Assembly (NCBI RefSeq): GCF_009389715.1
Contig: NW_024067736.1
Coordinates: forward strand, 124,001-188,000
DNA from: Phoenix dactylifera
Lineage: Eukaryota > Streptophyta > Magnoliopsida > Arecales > Arecaceae
DNA: 64,000 nucleotides
Direction of reading: 5' to 3'
Program-made: the position numbers and the translations under genes
Shown here: in pieces, positions 1 through 9,811 of the stretch
Numbering within the stretch: the first letter of the stretch is position 1
How the letters are laid out: every line of letters begins with the position of its first letter
The notes under the pieces: model-generated
Told to the model about the DNA's origin: nothing
The model's input: the letters and a program-made list of their open reading frames with translations, nothing else
The model's database searches: none

Positions 1-858
1 AAATCCAACTCAAAAATTTCATAAGAAAGCAAAAGAAATCTCGAATTGGCCCTTTCGATTCAGGCCAGAAAAGGGGGGAGGAGATGGGTCACCTTGAGTA
101 CGGAAACGAAGTTCTCGGCCTGGTCGGTCTCCGAGAAATGGCTGCTCCACCGGTTCCAGTCCCAGTCTGAGCAACCGCCCCCGCCACCGCCGGGGGTGAC
201 GGCAGGGGTGCTACAGCGGCAGGGGAGGGTTGCGCCGCCCCGCTCGCCACGGAGGATGGGGCGGCTGAGGGCCCCGCCGGTGAAGCTGAGGTGGACCTCC
301 CGCGAGCACCACCGGCACGGGCGTCATCGTCGTCGGAGGGGAGGGGGCATCGGCTTCGAGCTTGGGGGCGAGCCGGCGAGGAGAACGAAGAAGAAAGGAG
401 GGCTAGGGCTAGGGAATGTTCTGGAGAAACCGAGAAGAAAGAAATTAAAGAAATTAAAAATGGGTTAACGGGTTGGGTTCGGTTAATGGGTTGAATCCGA
501 ATCCGAATCAATTCAATTCGATTTAAGGATTTGGGTTAGCTCGGGTTGGGTCTGATCTAAATCCAACTGGGTTCAATTAGATTGGGATTGAAATTGATTG
601 AGCCAAATAAAATTTAATTGGGTTGAGTCCAAATTTAATTGGGACCCAATTAAATTGTTAATTGGACTGAGCCCTCATTTGGGCTTGTTTGGGCTCGTGA
701 GCTGCTCGGGCTCGAGCTCGGGCTCGGGCTCGGATTTAAACGGGCCTCATTTTAGGCTCGGGCTCGGGCTCGTTTGACTAACGAGCCGAGCCCGAGCCGG
801 GCTTTTACCGAGCCGGGCCCGAGCCGAGCCCGAGTAGCTCGGCCCGTTGACAGCCCTA
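1..858 (-). mobile_element. hAT-like DNA transposon, right end only
   Basis: Read on the minus strand the unit begins at 858 with TAGGGCTGTCAACGGGC, the form of terminal inverted repeat seen in many plant hAT elements. It continues into about 160 bp of alternating GGGCTC and GAGCCC blocks (roughly 690-850), the palindromic subterminal region typical of hAT transposase binding. Further in (about 89-430) is GC-rich sequence with an open minus frame rich in Ala, Pro and Ser. It has no ATG of its own and ends at a possible splice donor (GTGACC, about position 91). This may be the 5' leader or first exon of a transposase gene, but no BED finger or dimerisation motif is visible. The other terminus is outside the window or lost, so completeness cannot be judged. 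Confidence 0.45.
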
Positions 859-1119
859 ATCGGATTCAAAGATCAGGGAATCTAAACTGCTGTAGGACAA
901 GCTTTAGAAAATGTCATGATGCCCTGTCATCCACTTGCCGCATGCCGAGCTTTATCAGCATCATTCCTTTTTAAGCCTTTTTCTTTTCAGGAGCAAGAGT
1001 TTGAAATGTAGTGGAGGTGATGGTTGTGCTATGAAAATGTTATTCGGGCCAGAAATAGCCTACCCAAGAGAAATTATCCTGGGTACTAATGGCTGCATAA
1101 AAATGGCTTGCAAACAATG

Positions 1120-1123
<4 letters not shown>
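859..1123. other. Unrecognised spacer between hAT end and microsatellite
   Basis: No gene is recognised. A pyrimidine tract ending in TTTTCAG near 990 resembles a splice acceptor and is followed by a short open plus frame ending at 1120 (TGA). The predicted peptide matches no family I know. It could be a remnant exon interrupted by the retrotransposon insertion, but that is only a guess. Confidence 0.3.

Positions 1124-1197
<74 letters not shown>
1124..1197. repeat. (AT)n microsatellite, left flank of retrotransposon
   Basis: About 74 bp of uninterrupted alternating AT lies directly before the 5' LTR. The same repeat resumes at 14475 after the 3' LTR, so the retrotransposon landed inside this microsatellite. 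Confidence 0.97.
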
Positions 1198-1201
<4 letters not shown>

Positions 1202-1261
1202 ACGGGGGAACTTAGCCACCATGCCCCACGTGACCGGCACGCGCGCCCAGGAAGACTACGG

Positions 1262-1537
1262 CAGCCCCTTGATCCAGCAATCCGACCCCGAGTCGGACAT
1301 CTTCGGCTCCGCAGCCCGACCCCGAGTCGGCAGCCCCTTGATCCAGCAATCCGACCCCGAGTCGGACATCTTCGGCTCCGCAGCCCGACCCCGAGTCGGC
1401 AGCCCCTTGATCCAGCAATCCGACCCCGAGTCGGATATCTTCGGCTCCGCAGCCCGACCCCGAGTCGGCTGCCCCTTGATCCAGCAATCCGACCCCGAGT
1501 CGGACATCTTCGTCTCCGCAGCCCGACCCCGAGCCGG
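1262..1537 (+). repeat. Four 69-bp tandem repeats in LTR U3
   Basis: Units begin at 1262, 1331, 1400 and 1469, each starting CAGCCCCTTGATCC (CTGCCCC in the fourth). Each unit holds two copies of CCGACCCCGAGTCGG, a small palindrome with CCGAC/GTCGG arms around CCCGA. The same four units occur in the 3' LTR (13690-13965 region). Position upstream of the TATA box suggests an enhancer-like role; that is inference. Confidence 0.95.
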
Positions 1538-1783
1538 ACATCTCTCGACAACGACAGGCTATTCCCCAGAGGCACGCCGCAGCCTCCTGCTCCACTACTC
1601 CCTGCAACGGTTGTATCTGGCGCTGCTCCACGATCCCCTGTAACAGCCGTACAAGGCGGAGCTCCACTACGCCCTGTCATGCCGTACCCAGCGCTGCCCC
1701 ACGACGCCCTGTAACGGCCGTGTCAGTGGCAGCTCCATCGTGCCCCACGATGACGAACCCCCCTGAAAGACCCCCCAGCCTGG

Positions 1784-1791
1784 TATATATG
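1784..1791 (+). promoter_or_regulatory. LTR TATA box
   Basis: TATATATG follows the C-rich U3 region and lies about 300 bp before the gag ATG. It is the only TATA-like motif in the otherwise GC-rich LTR and is conserved in the 3' LTR near 14213. Transcription probably starts about 30 bp downstream, which would set the U3/R boundary. Confidence 0.65.
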
Positions 1792-2047
1792 CGGCTGGGA
1801 GGAGGAGGGGGGGTAAGCAAGAACTTCCAGAGCATTCTCTTACTTGCTACTATTATCTCTCCTTCTCCCCCAATCTCCTCTGACTTGATCGTCGGAGGGC
1901 CCCCACCACCCCAGTGGTGGTGCGAGGCTTGCTTGCAGGTTCCCCGGTGGAAGGTGGAGCGCAATCAACACCAACCAAGGCAACTCAAACGGAACCCCGT
2001 TCACACCGCTGTGCCAATCGTTCCCGGTTTGGACCACCAGCAACAGT

Positions 2048-2065
2048 TGGCGCTAGAAGGAGGGC
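2048..2065 (+). other. Primer binding site
   Basis: Two bases after the LTR end the sequence TGGCGCTAGAAGGAGGG begins. The leading TGG pairs with the CCA end of a tRNA and the position is canonical. I cannot name the tRNA with certainty; it is not the initiator-Met type (TGGTATCAGAGC). Confidence 0.75.
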
Positions 2066-2086
2066 CCGAATCTCAGAGCGATCGTA

Positions 2087-5000
2087 ATGGCACGGCGAGG
2101 TGGTCGTGGAGCTTCCAATGCCTCCGGTCGCGGGGCCTCTCGCGCCTCCGGCCGGGAGGCCGCTGCGTCTCCAACACATTCTCAGCAACACTCCACCGCT
2201 CCACCTCCCATTCAGATGGTCGAAGCCGCTCAGTTCGACCAGTTAGCCCAGCAGGTTCGCACCCTCGCGGAGGCAGTGCAGAACCTGCAGGGTGTGATGT
2301 CTCGGGCGTCGCAGCGGGCCCAGGAGCCGCTGCTCCCTGAGCGCTCACCTGTCCTCCTCAACCCGCGCTCCTTCCTCTCCCATGGGGAGGAGCGCCGGCG
2401 CGAGGAAGATTCTCGAGCACGGTCCATTCTGCCGGGACCTTCCCATCGGAGCTGCGCGGGGTACGAGAGGCGGGCCCGGGCGCGTTCCCAGATCCCCCAG
2501 TCCTCAAGGAACCCGCGCTCCAGTCGGTCCCCCTCTCGGTGCTCCTTGTCTCCCACCCATCGGTCGCGCTCCCTGGACCGGCGGGTGGACGATCTCCACC
2601 GACAACTCCAGGTCCTGAAGGGCCACTCCAAAGATCCCTTCGCCGACTTGGAGATCTCCTCCCAGCCGGCGCTTGCCTCAAGGATCCTGCGGACCCCGAA
2701 TCCGCCGGGGTTTAAAATGCCGGCGATCGAGCCCTATGACGGGGCGGCGGACCCGCGGGATCACGTCGAGAGTTTCAGGACCCTTATGCTCCTCCACGGA
2801 GCATCAGATCCTCTCCTCTGCAAGGCCTTCCCGGCGACCCTCCGTGGCCCGGCAAGGGCGTGGTTCGCCGGCTTGGAGGCTAACTCAATCCAGTCCTTCG
2901 ACCAGTTTACTCGCCTCTTCATCACCCATTTCGCCGTCAGTAGCCGGCGGCGACTGGTTTCCGACTCCCTCTTTGATGTCCGGCAAAACGAGGGAGAAAG
3001 CTTGCGGGATTATCTTACCCGCTTCAACAAGGCTACGCTGGAAGTCCGGAACCTGAGCCAGGAGGTGGCTCTTTCAGCCCTGAAGCGTGGCTTCCGAAAA
3101 GGCAGACTCACCTTCTCCCTGGACAAACGCCTGCCGCGGAGCTTCCCGGAGCTGTTGTCCCGGGCGAACCAGTATGCGGACGCCGAGGAGGCGGCCGCCC
3201 ACCGGAGCAAGGAGGCCGCCGAGATCCCTCCAAAGCTCGAGAAGAAAAGGCGAAAAGAGGCACGCCAGAGGAGGAGCCCGACGCCTCAACGTCGGCGCAG
3301 AAGCCTGTCGCCGGCGAGGAACAACGGCGCCCTACGCCCTCGTTCTCCGCCCCGACGTTTCAACCGGTACACTCCTCTCCTGACTCCCCGGGCCCAGATC
3401 CTCATGGAAATCAAGGGGCGGGAGGACCTCCCGGTCCCGAGACAGATGAAGAAGATTCCTGGGAGGAGGCCCTCTCGGGCGTACTGTGAGTACCACCGGG
3501 ACCACGGCCACGACACCGAAGACTGCTTCCAGCTTCGGGACGAGATCGAGGCTCTCATCCGCCGAGGGCGTCTCGGTCGATATGTGAACGACCGACGTCC
3601 CCCCGCAGACCCGCGTCCAGCCGACCCGGCCCCTCAGGAGCTTCGGGAGCAGAATCGACCCATCGCGGGCGTGATCCACACTATCACTGGGGGCTGCCCC
3701 CGGCCCGAGAGGAACGCAGGGGGCTCGACTGAAGCGTCAGGGGCAGCCGTCGCAAAGAGGCAGAGGGTCGGTAATGTAATCACTTTTTGTGATGAAGATG
3801 TAAAGGGGGTTCAGACCCCCCACGATGACGCCATGGTGATCTCCCTCACTATGGCAAACTATGATGTAAGGCGTGTTCTTGTGGATAGTGGAAGCTCAGC
3901 TGATATTTTGTTTTACGAGGCCTTCCAAAAGATGAGCTTGTCCAGACAATTGTTGCACAAAACATCCACCCCCCTCATAGGATTCACTGGTGACGCTATC
4001 TCGGCCGAAGGTGTCGTTGAGCTGCCTGTGACTGCGGGCGTTGCACCCGCAGAAGCCACGGTGCGGCTCGGGTTCTTGGTCGTCTGTGTTCCCTCGGCCT
4101 ACAACGCTATCCTCGGACGACCCGGACTGAACGCCCTTCGCGCGGTGGTCTCTACGTACCACTTGCTCATGCGGTTCCCCACGGCGGCCGGGATTGGAGA
4201 GGTCCGAGGTGACCAACCGACCGCAAGACAATGTTTCCTAGCAACTCTCAAAGGGAAGAAGCCCGTAGAAGCCTTAAGCGTCGAGTCCCTCGACGCCAGA
4301 GACGAGGTGGCCTTGCGGCACGGGGAGCCGGCCGAGGGTGTGATCGAAGTTCCCCTCGAGGAAGGTCGCCCGGACAGGACGATCCGGGTCGGCGCCAATC
4401 TCGACCTGGGAGCTCGGGCCCGGTTGTTGGAATTCCTCCGAGCCAATGTCGATGTGTTTGCCTGGTCGGCGGCCGATGTACCTGGGATCGACCCGGAGGT
4501 CATTTCTCACGCCCTCAACGTCGACCCGACCCACCGACCGGTAAAACAGAAGAAGAGACACTGTGCCCCGGATCGGATCCGAGTGGTCGACCAGAAGGTA
4601 GACAAGCTCTTGGAGGCAGGATTCATAAGGGAGGTCAGCTACCCCGAATGGCTGGCAAATATCGTACTTGTCCGGAAGGCGAGCGGAAAGTGGAGGATGT
4701 GCGTCGACTACACCGACCTGAACAAGGCATGCCCCAAGGATAGCTTTCCGCTTCCGCGGATAGACCAACTGGTCGACGCGACTTCCGGATATCAGCTGCT
4801 GTCTTTCATGGACGCCTTCTCCGGCTACAACCAGATAATGATGGCTCCACAGGACGAGGAGAAAACTGCCTTTATAACAGACCGGGGGCTGTACTGTTAC
4901 AAGGTAATGCCCTTCGGTCTGAAGAATGCTGGCGCCACTTACCAGCGCCTCGTCAACAAAATCTTCAAAGAGCAAATCGGCCGGAACATGGAGGTGTACG

Positions 5001-7555
5001 TGGACGATATGCTGGTGAAGAGCCGCCATGCAGACCAGCACATCGCGGATCTGGAGGAGACTTTCGCCACCTTGCGGAAGTTTCGCATGAAGCTGAACCC
5101 AGCGAAGTGCGCCTTTAGCGCTTCGGCCGGGAGGTTCCTCGGTTTCATTGTCAACCAGCGGGGGATCGAAGCCAACCCGGACAAAATCAAGGCCATCCAA
5201 GATATGTCCCCTCCGACCAAAGTGAAGGAGGTTCAGGAGCTCGCTGGGAGGGTCGTCGCGCTCGGACGATTTGTGGCAAAATCGGCCGAACGCTGCCACC
5301 CTTTCTTCAAGGTGTTGAAACGCCCGAAAGACTTCCTCTGGACGGCCGAATGTCAAGCAGCATTCGACCAGCTCAAGGAATACTTGGCGTCTCCTCCCCT
5401 GCTGTCCAAGCCGCAAGAAGGGGAGATGCTCCACCTCTATCTGGCGGTCTCCCCAACCGCAGTCAGTGCGGTACTGGTTCGGGAAGAGGCAAAGCTCCAG
5501 AAGCCTGTGTACTACATCAGCCGGGTCCTACGGGATGCCGAGACGCGGTATACGAAGGCTGAAAAGATCGCCTTCGCGCTGCTGACCGCGACCAGGAGGC
5601 TTCGCCCCTATTTCCAGGCCCATTCTGTCACCCTCTTGACCGATCAACCGCTGCGGCAGATCCTCAGCAATCCTGAGAATGCGGGACGGCTGGTGAAGTG
5701 GGCAGTAGAACTTGGTGAGTTCGACATCCGCTACCAGCCCCGACCCGCCATCAAGGCCCAGGCGCTCGCGGATTTCCTCGCTGAGTGCACGGTGCAGGAG
5801 GCGGAACCTAGGTCGCCGGAAACACCCAGCCTCGACCTCCCGATTTGGACGCTTCACATCGATGGGTCGTCGAACCCCGAAGGTGGAGGGGCCGGGCTGG
5901 TCCTTACCAGTCCTGATGGAGTGATAGCCGAGTACGCCTTGAGGTTCGGATTTCCAGTGACCAACAACGAGGCGGAGTACGAGGCCCTAGTCACGGGACT
6001 CAAACTCACCAAGGAGCTCGGCATCCGGCGCCTGAAGGTCTTCACCGACTCCCAGCTGGTGGTCGGGCAGGTCCGTGGGGAGTTCGAGGCCCGGAACCCG
6101 ACCATGCAGAATTACGTCCGGAAGGTGCAAGCACTCATTCCCGACCTCGGCAGTGTCGACATCCAGCAGGTCCCAAGAAGTGAAAATGCCAGGGCCGACA
6201 GGTTGTCCCGCTTAGTGGGCGCAGACGCGCACAACTTGTCGAGGGCGATCTACCTGGAGACCCTGGATGCCCCGAGCATCGGCGAGGTTGGAGCGGTGAT
6301 GGCGATTGATCCGGAGCCGTCTTGGATGGACCCGCTTGTCGCCTACCTCGCCGAAGGGATCCTCCCAGAAGACGAAGATCAAGCTCGGCGACTTGTTATG
6401 AAGTCCGCCCACTACGTACTCTATGAAGGGAGGCTGTATCGGACCTCGTTCACCGCCCCCCTCTTAAAGTGCCTCCGCCCCTCGGAAGCGGCCTACGTCC
6501 TCGGCGAAGTCCACGAAGGCGTTTGCGGATCACACTTGGGGGCTAGGTCCTTGGCGCACAAGATCATGAGGCAAGGCTATTATTGGCCTACCTTGTTGGA
6601 GGACTCAAAGGATCATGTACGGAAATGCGACGCCTGCCAGCGCCACGCCAACGTCCAGAGAGTCCTTTCTGTCCCTTTGGCACCAATCACTGCACCCTGG
6701 CCCTTCGCCCAGTGGGGAATGGATATCCTCGGACCATTCCCCGTCGCTTCAGCTCAGCGGAAATTTTTGATTGTTGCAATCGACTACTTCACCAAGTGGG
6801 TGGAGGCAGAGCCGCTGGCCACTATCACGGAGGCGCAAGTTCGGAAGTTCGTGAAGAAGAACATCATTGTCCGATTTGGGGTACCTCGGGTCCTCATCTC
6901 GGATAATGGTCGACAGTTCGACAACAAGCATTTCCGTGACTTCTGCGAGGAGTTCGGGATCGAGCATCGGTTCACATCTGTGTCGCATCCCCAAACCAAC
7001 GGCGAGGCCGAGGTCACAAATCGGACAATCCTCCAAGGAATCAAAGCGCGAATCGGTCGGACGGGGCAAGCTTGGGTCGAAGAACTCGAGAATGTCCTTT
7101 GGGCGTATCGGACCACGCATCGGACCCCTACCGGGGAAACGCCTTTCAGCCTAACCTATGGCACGGAAGCCGTTGTCCCCGTGGAGCTCGGACTCCCCTC
7201 ACCTCGGGTGGCCGCGCACCGACCCGAGGCCAATTCGGAGCAACTCCGAGGGAACCTGGATCTCTTGGAAGAAGCGAGGGAAATGGCGCAGGTTCGGATG
7301 GCGATGTATCAGCGGAGGGTGGTCCAATATTACAACTCTAAGGTCCGACCGAAGCTTTTCAGAATCGGAGATTTGGTGCTAAGGCGAGCTAAAGCATCTC
7401 AACCTGCGGAAGGTGGGAAGCTAGCGCCAAATTGGGAAGGCCCGTATAGGGTTCGCTGGGTAAACCGACCTGGCTCCTACCAGTTGGAGGCCCTAGATGG
7501 TCGAGAAATTCCAAGGAGCTGGAATTCCGCTAACCTGCGGATGTATTACCAGTAG
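2087..7555 (+). CDS. Gag-Pol polyprotein of Tat-lineage retrotransposon
   Basis: A single open frame of 1822 aa starts at the first ATG after the PBS. Order of parts by residue: basic N-terminus; retrotransposon Gag core about 210-370; a C/H-rich knuckle-like motif CEYHRDHGHDTEDC near 467-480; aspartic protease with VDSGSSAD near 597; reverse transcriptase with YVDD at about 971-974; its own RNase H (TDQPLRQIL region about 1184); a second RNase H starting HIDGSSNPEGGGAG about 1257; integrase with HHCC zinc finger (CDACQRH about 1515), catalytic Asp in MDILGPF about 1545, Asp in DNGRQF about 1607 and Glu about 1641; and a GPY-type C-terminus (WEGPYRVRW). All catalytic residues I looked for are present and there is no stop or frameshift, so the product may be functional. 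It is processed by its own protease to capsid, RT/RNase H and integrase. Two RNase H domains place it in Tat. Confidence 0.96.
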   Translation: MARRGGRGASNASGRGASRASGREAAASPTHSQQHSTAPPPIQMVEAAQFDQLAQQVRTLAEAVQNLQGVMSRASQRAQEPLLPERSPVLLNPRSFLSHGEERRREEDSRARSILPGPSHRSCAGYERRARARSQIPQSSRNPRSSRSPSRCSLSPTHRSRSLDRRVDDLHRQLQVLKGHSKDPFADLEISSQPALASRILRTPNPPGFKMPAIEPYDGAADPRDHVESFRTLMLLHGASDPLLCKAFPATLRGPARAWFAGLEANSIQSFDQFTRLFITHFAVSSRRRLVSDSLFDVRQNEGESLRDYLTRFNKATLEVRNLSQEVALSALKRGFRKGRLTFSLDKRLPRSFPELLSRANQYADAEEAAAHRSKEAAEIPPKLEKKRRKEARQRRSPTPQRRRRSLSPARNNGALRPRSPPRRFNRYTPLLTPRAQILMEIKGREDLPVPRQMKKIPGRRPSRAYCEYHRDHGHDTEDCFQLRDEIEALIRRGRLGRYVNDRRPPADPRPADPAPQELREQNRPIAGVIHTITGGCPRPERNAGGSTEASGAAVAKRQRVGNVITFCDEDVKGVQTPHDDAMVISLTMANYDVRRVLVDSGSSADILFYEAFQKMSLSRQLLHKTSTPLIGFTGDAISAEGVVELPVTAGVAPAEATVRLGFLVVCVPSAYNAILGRPGLNALRAVVSTYHLLMRFPTAAGIGEVRGDQPTARQCFLATLKGKKPVEALSVESLDARDEVALRHGEPAEGVIEVPLEEGRPDRTIRVGANLDLGARARLLEFLRANVDVFAWSAADVPGIDPEVISHALNVDPTHRPVKQKKRHCAPDRIRVVDQKVDKLLEAGFIREVSYPEWLANIVLVRKASGKWRMCVDYTDLNKACPKDSFPLPRIDQLVDATSGYQLLSFMDAFSGYNQIMMAPQDEEKTAFITDRGLYCYKVMPFGLKNAGATYQRLVNKIFKEQIGRNMEVYVDDMLVKSRHADQHIADLEETFATLRKFRMKLNPAKCAFSASAGRFLGFIVNQRGIEANPDKIKAIQDMSPPTKVKEVQELAGRVVALGRFVAKSAERCHPFFKVLKRPKDFLWTAECQAAFDQLKEYLASPPLLSKPQEGEMLHLYLAVSPTAVSAVLVREEAKLQKPVYYISRVLRDAETRYTKAEKIAFALLTATRRLRPYFQAHSVTLLTDQPLRQILSNPENAGRLVKWAVELGEFDIRYQPRPAIKAQALADFLAECTVQEAEPRSPETPSLDLPIWTLHIDGSSNPEGGGAGLVLTSPDGVIAEYALRFGFPVTNNEAEYEALVTGLKLTKELGIRRLKVFTDSQLVVGQVRGEFEARNPTMQNYVRKVQALIPDLGSVDIQQVPRSENARADRLSRLVGADAHNLSRAIYLETLDAPSIGEVGAVMAIDPEPSWMDPLVAYLAEGILPEDEDQARRLVMKSAHYVLYEGRLYRTSFTAPLLKCLRPSEAAYVLGEVHEGVCGSHLGARSLAHKIMRQGYYWPTLLEDSKDHVRKCDACQRHANVQRVLSVPLAPITAPWPFAQWGMDILGPFPVASAQRKFLIVAIDYFTKWVEAEPLATITEAQVRKFVKKNIIVRFGVPRVLISDNGRQFDNKHFRDFCEEFGIEHRFTSVSHPQTNGEAEVTNRTILQGIKARIGRTGQAWVEELENVLWAYRTTHRTPTGETPFSLTYGTEAVVPVELGLPSPRVAAHRPEANSEQLRGNLDLLEEAREMAQVRMAMYQRRVVQYYNSKVRPKLFRIGDLVLRRAKASQPAEGGKLAPNWEGPYRVRWVNRPGSYQLEALDGREIPRSWNSANLRMYYQ

Positions 7556-8710
7556 AACAACAATGCCAGAAAGACAGTTCAAAAATGTATAACACTTTTC
7601 ATTTCAATAATTTCTGGTTACAATGGCGTGCTCGTGTGATTACAAGGAATTCCCAGAGGGGAATTAGGGTGTAAAGAAAGTAAAGAAGAGGTGGAGACTC
7701 CGAGGAGCTGAAGATCTGGGATCCCGAAACCTCCATCCGAAGCGGCTGCAATCCCACCGGAAGTGGGTGCTTCCAACCGGAGGCGCCATCGACGTCTCAC
7801 GAAAAAGACGAAGAGCCGGCGCGGATGAAGAAGAAGTGGACGAAGGAGAAGTCCACACTGCTCCTACCCAGAGGCGCCATCCACGCCTCACGAAAAAGAC
7901 GAGGAGCCGCCGCAGAAGAAGCTCCCGCTGCCTCCAGGGGAACGCCACCTCCAAGGGATATTCCGGTCCTCCCCAGTGTTAGGGGAGAGAAGGGATACAA
8001 GGGAGAAGAGCATATGGAGGCGCGGTCCCGGATCAAGCGTCTGGCGCGGAGCTCAATCGGGAGGCTGAACTTCAAGGAGGGGAGATGTGATCCCGGATGA
8101 AACGCCTAGAGCGGAGTTCCGCCGGGGAGAACCTCCTTGTTGATCCCAGATGAAACGGCTAGTTGGCGGAAGTCGCGAAGGGCGCGCCTCCCGTTCCTTC
8201 GGTAGGGGTCTCTCAACCATGCGCCGGAGAGGAGGCCCACGATCCATGGCAACCTGAACAGCTCCGGCTTGGCAGGCTCCATCGCACCTGCACCTATATT
8301 TATAGCCAAACTGCGACCCCCCGGTCGTTCCGATGCGGGTGGCTCCAATAAATGCGGGCGCATTGAATCCGGAGCCGATCCGGCTCTCGAGGCGTATCTT
8401 CCCGCGATTTCCTAAGCGTTATTCTCCTTAATCGCATTCTTTGTGCAGGACACTCCGGGTGGCCTGTACCCCTAGGTCCACATATCTCCGCTCGCGCCCA
8501 GGCCGCATCCGCCTCGAAGAACGCGCGTATCGCGGCCGCTTAACTGACACTCCTCGCAAGCAGCAACTGGCGATCCGATTTTCCAGGTAACCCCTCAATT
8601 AGCATTTAATGCCCATCTGGTGTTCCCCAGGCGACGCTTGGAGAGGAGGAGAAACACGATCGCAGCTGGCCACGGAGAAATCCCGTCGGGCGGCAAGCGA
8701 CAGGCGCACG
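7556..8710. other. Retrotransposon region between pol and tandem arrays
   Basis: There is no sense-strand gene. It contains two diverged copies of a ~41-bp motif beginning GGCGCCATC (about 7783 and 7874, period near 91 bp) and short repeated pieces around 8030-8160 (GATCCCGGATGAAACG-like). On the minus strand a TATA box at 8304-8297 is followed by short open frames (ATG at 8247 gives 64 aa; ATG at 8282 gives 58 aa but lies too close to the TATA). At the left end, 7556-7620, minus-strand sequence is AT-rich and could hold a poly(A) site. It may therefore be a second short antisense transcription unit; the peptides match no family I recognise. Confidence 0.4.
8297..8304 (-). promoter_or_regulatory. 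Candidate antisense TATA box downstream of pol
   Basis: TATAAATA reads on the minus strand within GC-rich surroundings, pointing back toward pol. It is a strong consensus TATA and the only one in this stretch. No transcript evidence is available from sequence. Confidence 0.4.
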
Positions 8711-9811
8711 ACCAGCGAGCGGAATTTCCCGAGGCTCGGCCCTCGGATGCCAGGCTAACCCGATGATCATCCCGGGAGCAGACTAGCCTGAAGCCCCGAC
8801 CGGTCGCCTCGGCTTGCGCCAGCCTTGGCCGACCAACGAGCGGAATTTCCCGAGGCTCGGCCCTCGGATGCCAGGCTAACCCGATGATCATCCCGGGAGC
8901 AGACTAGCCTGAAGCCCCGACCGGTCGCCTCGGCTTGCGCCAGCCTTGGCCGACCAACGAGCGGAATTTTCCGAGGCTCGGCCCTCGGATGCCAGGCTAA
9001 CCCGATGATCATCCCGGGAGCAGACTAGCCTGAAGCCCCGACCGGTCGCCTCGGCTTGCGCCAGCCTTGGCCGACCAACGAGCGGAATTTCCCGAGGCTC
9101 GGCCCTCGGATGCCAGGCTAACCCGATGATCATCCCGGGAATAGACTAGCCTGAAGCCCCGACCGGTCGCCTCGGCTTGCGCCAGCCTTGGCCGACCAAC
9201 GAGCGGAATTTCCCGAGGCTCGGCCCTCGGATGCCAGGCTAACCCGATGATCATCCCGGGAGCAGACTAGCCTGAAGCCCCGACCGGTCGCCTCGGCTTG
9301 CGCCAGCCTTGGCCGACCAACGAGCGGAATTTCCTGAGGCCTGACAACCCTCAGATGCCAGGCTAACCCGATGATCATCCCGGGAGCAGACTAGCCTGAA
9401 GCCCCGACCGGTCGCCTCGGCTTGCGCCAGCCTTGGCCGACCAACGAGCGGAATTTCCTGAGGCCTGACAACCCTCAGATGCCAGGCTAACCCGATGATC
9501 ATCCCGGGAGCAGACTAGCCTGAAGCCCCGACCGGTCGCCTCGGCTTGCGCCAGCCTTGGCCGACCAACGAGCGGAATCTCCCGAGGCTCGGCCCTCGGA
9601 TGCCAGGCTAACCCGATGATCATCCCGGGAGCAGACTAGCCTGAAGCCCCAACCGATCGCCTCGGCTTGCGCCAGCCTTGGCCGACCAACGAGCGGAATC
9701 TTCCGAGGCTTGGCCCTCGGATGCCAGGCTAACCCGATGATCATCCCGGGAGCAAACTAGCCTGAAGCCCCGACCGGTCGCCTCGGCTTGCGCCAGCCTT
9801 GGCCGACCAAC
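8711..9811 (+). repeat. 121-bp tandem array, about nine copies
   Basis: Units start with ACCAACGAGCGGAAT at 8832, 8953, 9074, 9195, 9316, 9440, 9564 and 9685, with a slightly different first unit (ACCAGCGAGC) at 8711 and a partial one at 9806. Most units are 121 bp. The units at 9316 and 9440 are 124 bp and carry GAGGCCTGACAACCCTCAGATG in place of GAGGCTCGGCCCTCGGATG. Copies are nearly identical, so the array is recent or homogenised. Minus-strand 81-83 aa open frames repeated here are an artefact of the period. Confidence 0.97.

Larger units (their letters stand above)
1198..2045 (+). repeat. 5' LTR (848 bp)
   Basis: It starts TGTTACGGGGG and ends CAGCAACA, and is matched by 13626-14474. 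It contains four 69-bp direct repeats, a TATA box at about 1784 and a GC-rich region after it. Compared with the 3' copy it lacks one G in the CATGCCG/CATGGCCG stretch near 1680, and differs at a few CpG-type sites. Confidence 0.96.

Noticed and set aside
1123..2340. Overlapping open frames on both strands of the LTRs
   Set aside because: They come from GC-rich 69-bp repeats, differ in every frame and recur at 13369-14502; no domain.
8595..9744. Series of near-identical 81-98 aa minus-strand open frames
   Set aside because: They repeat exactly with the tandem unit and encode the same low-information peptide; a consequence of the array, not genes.
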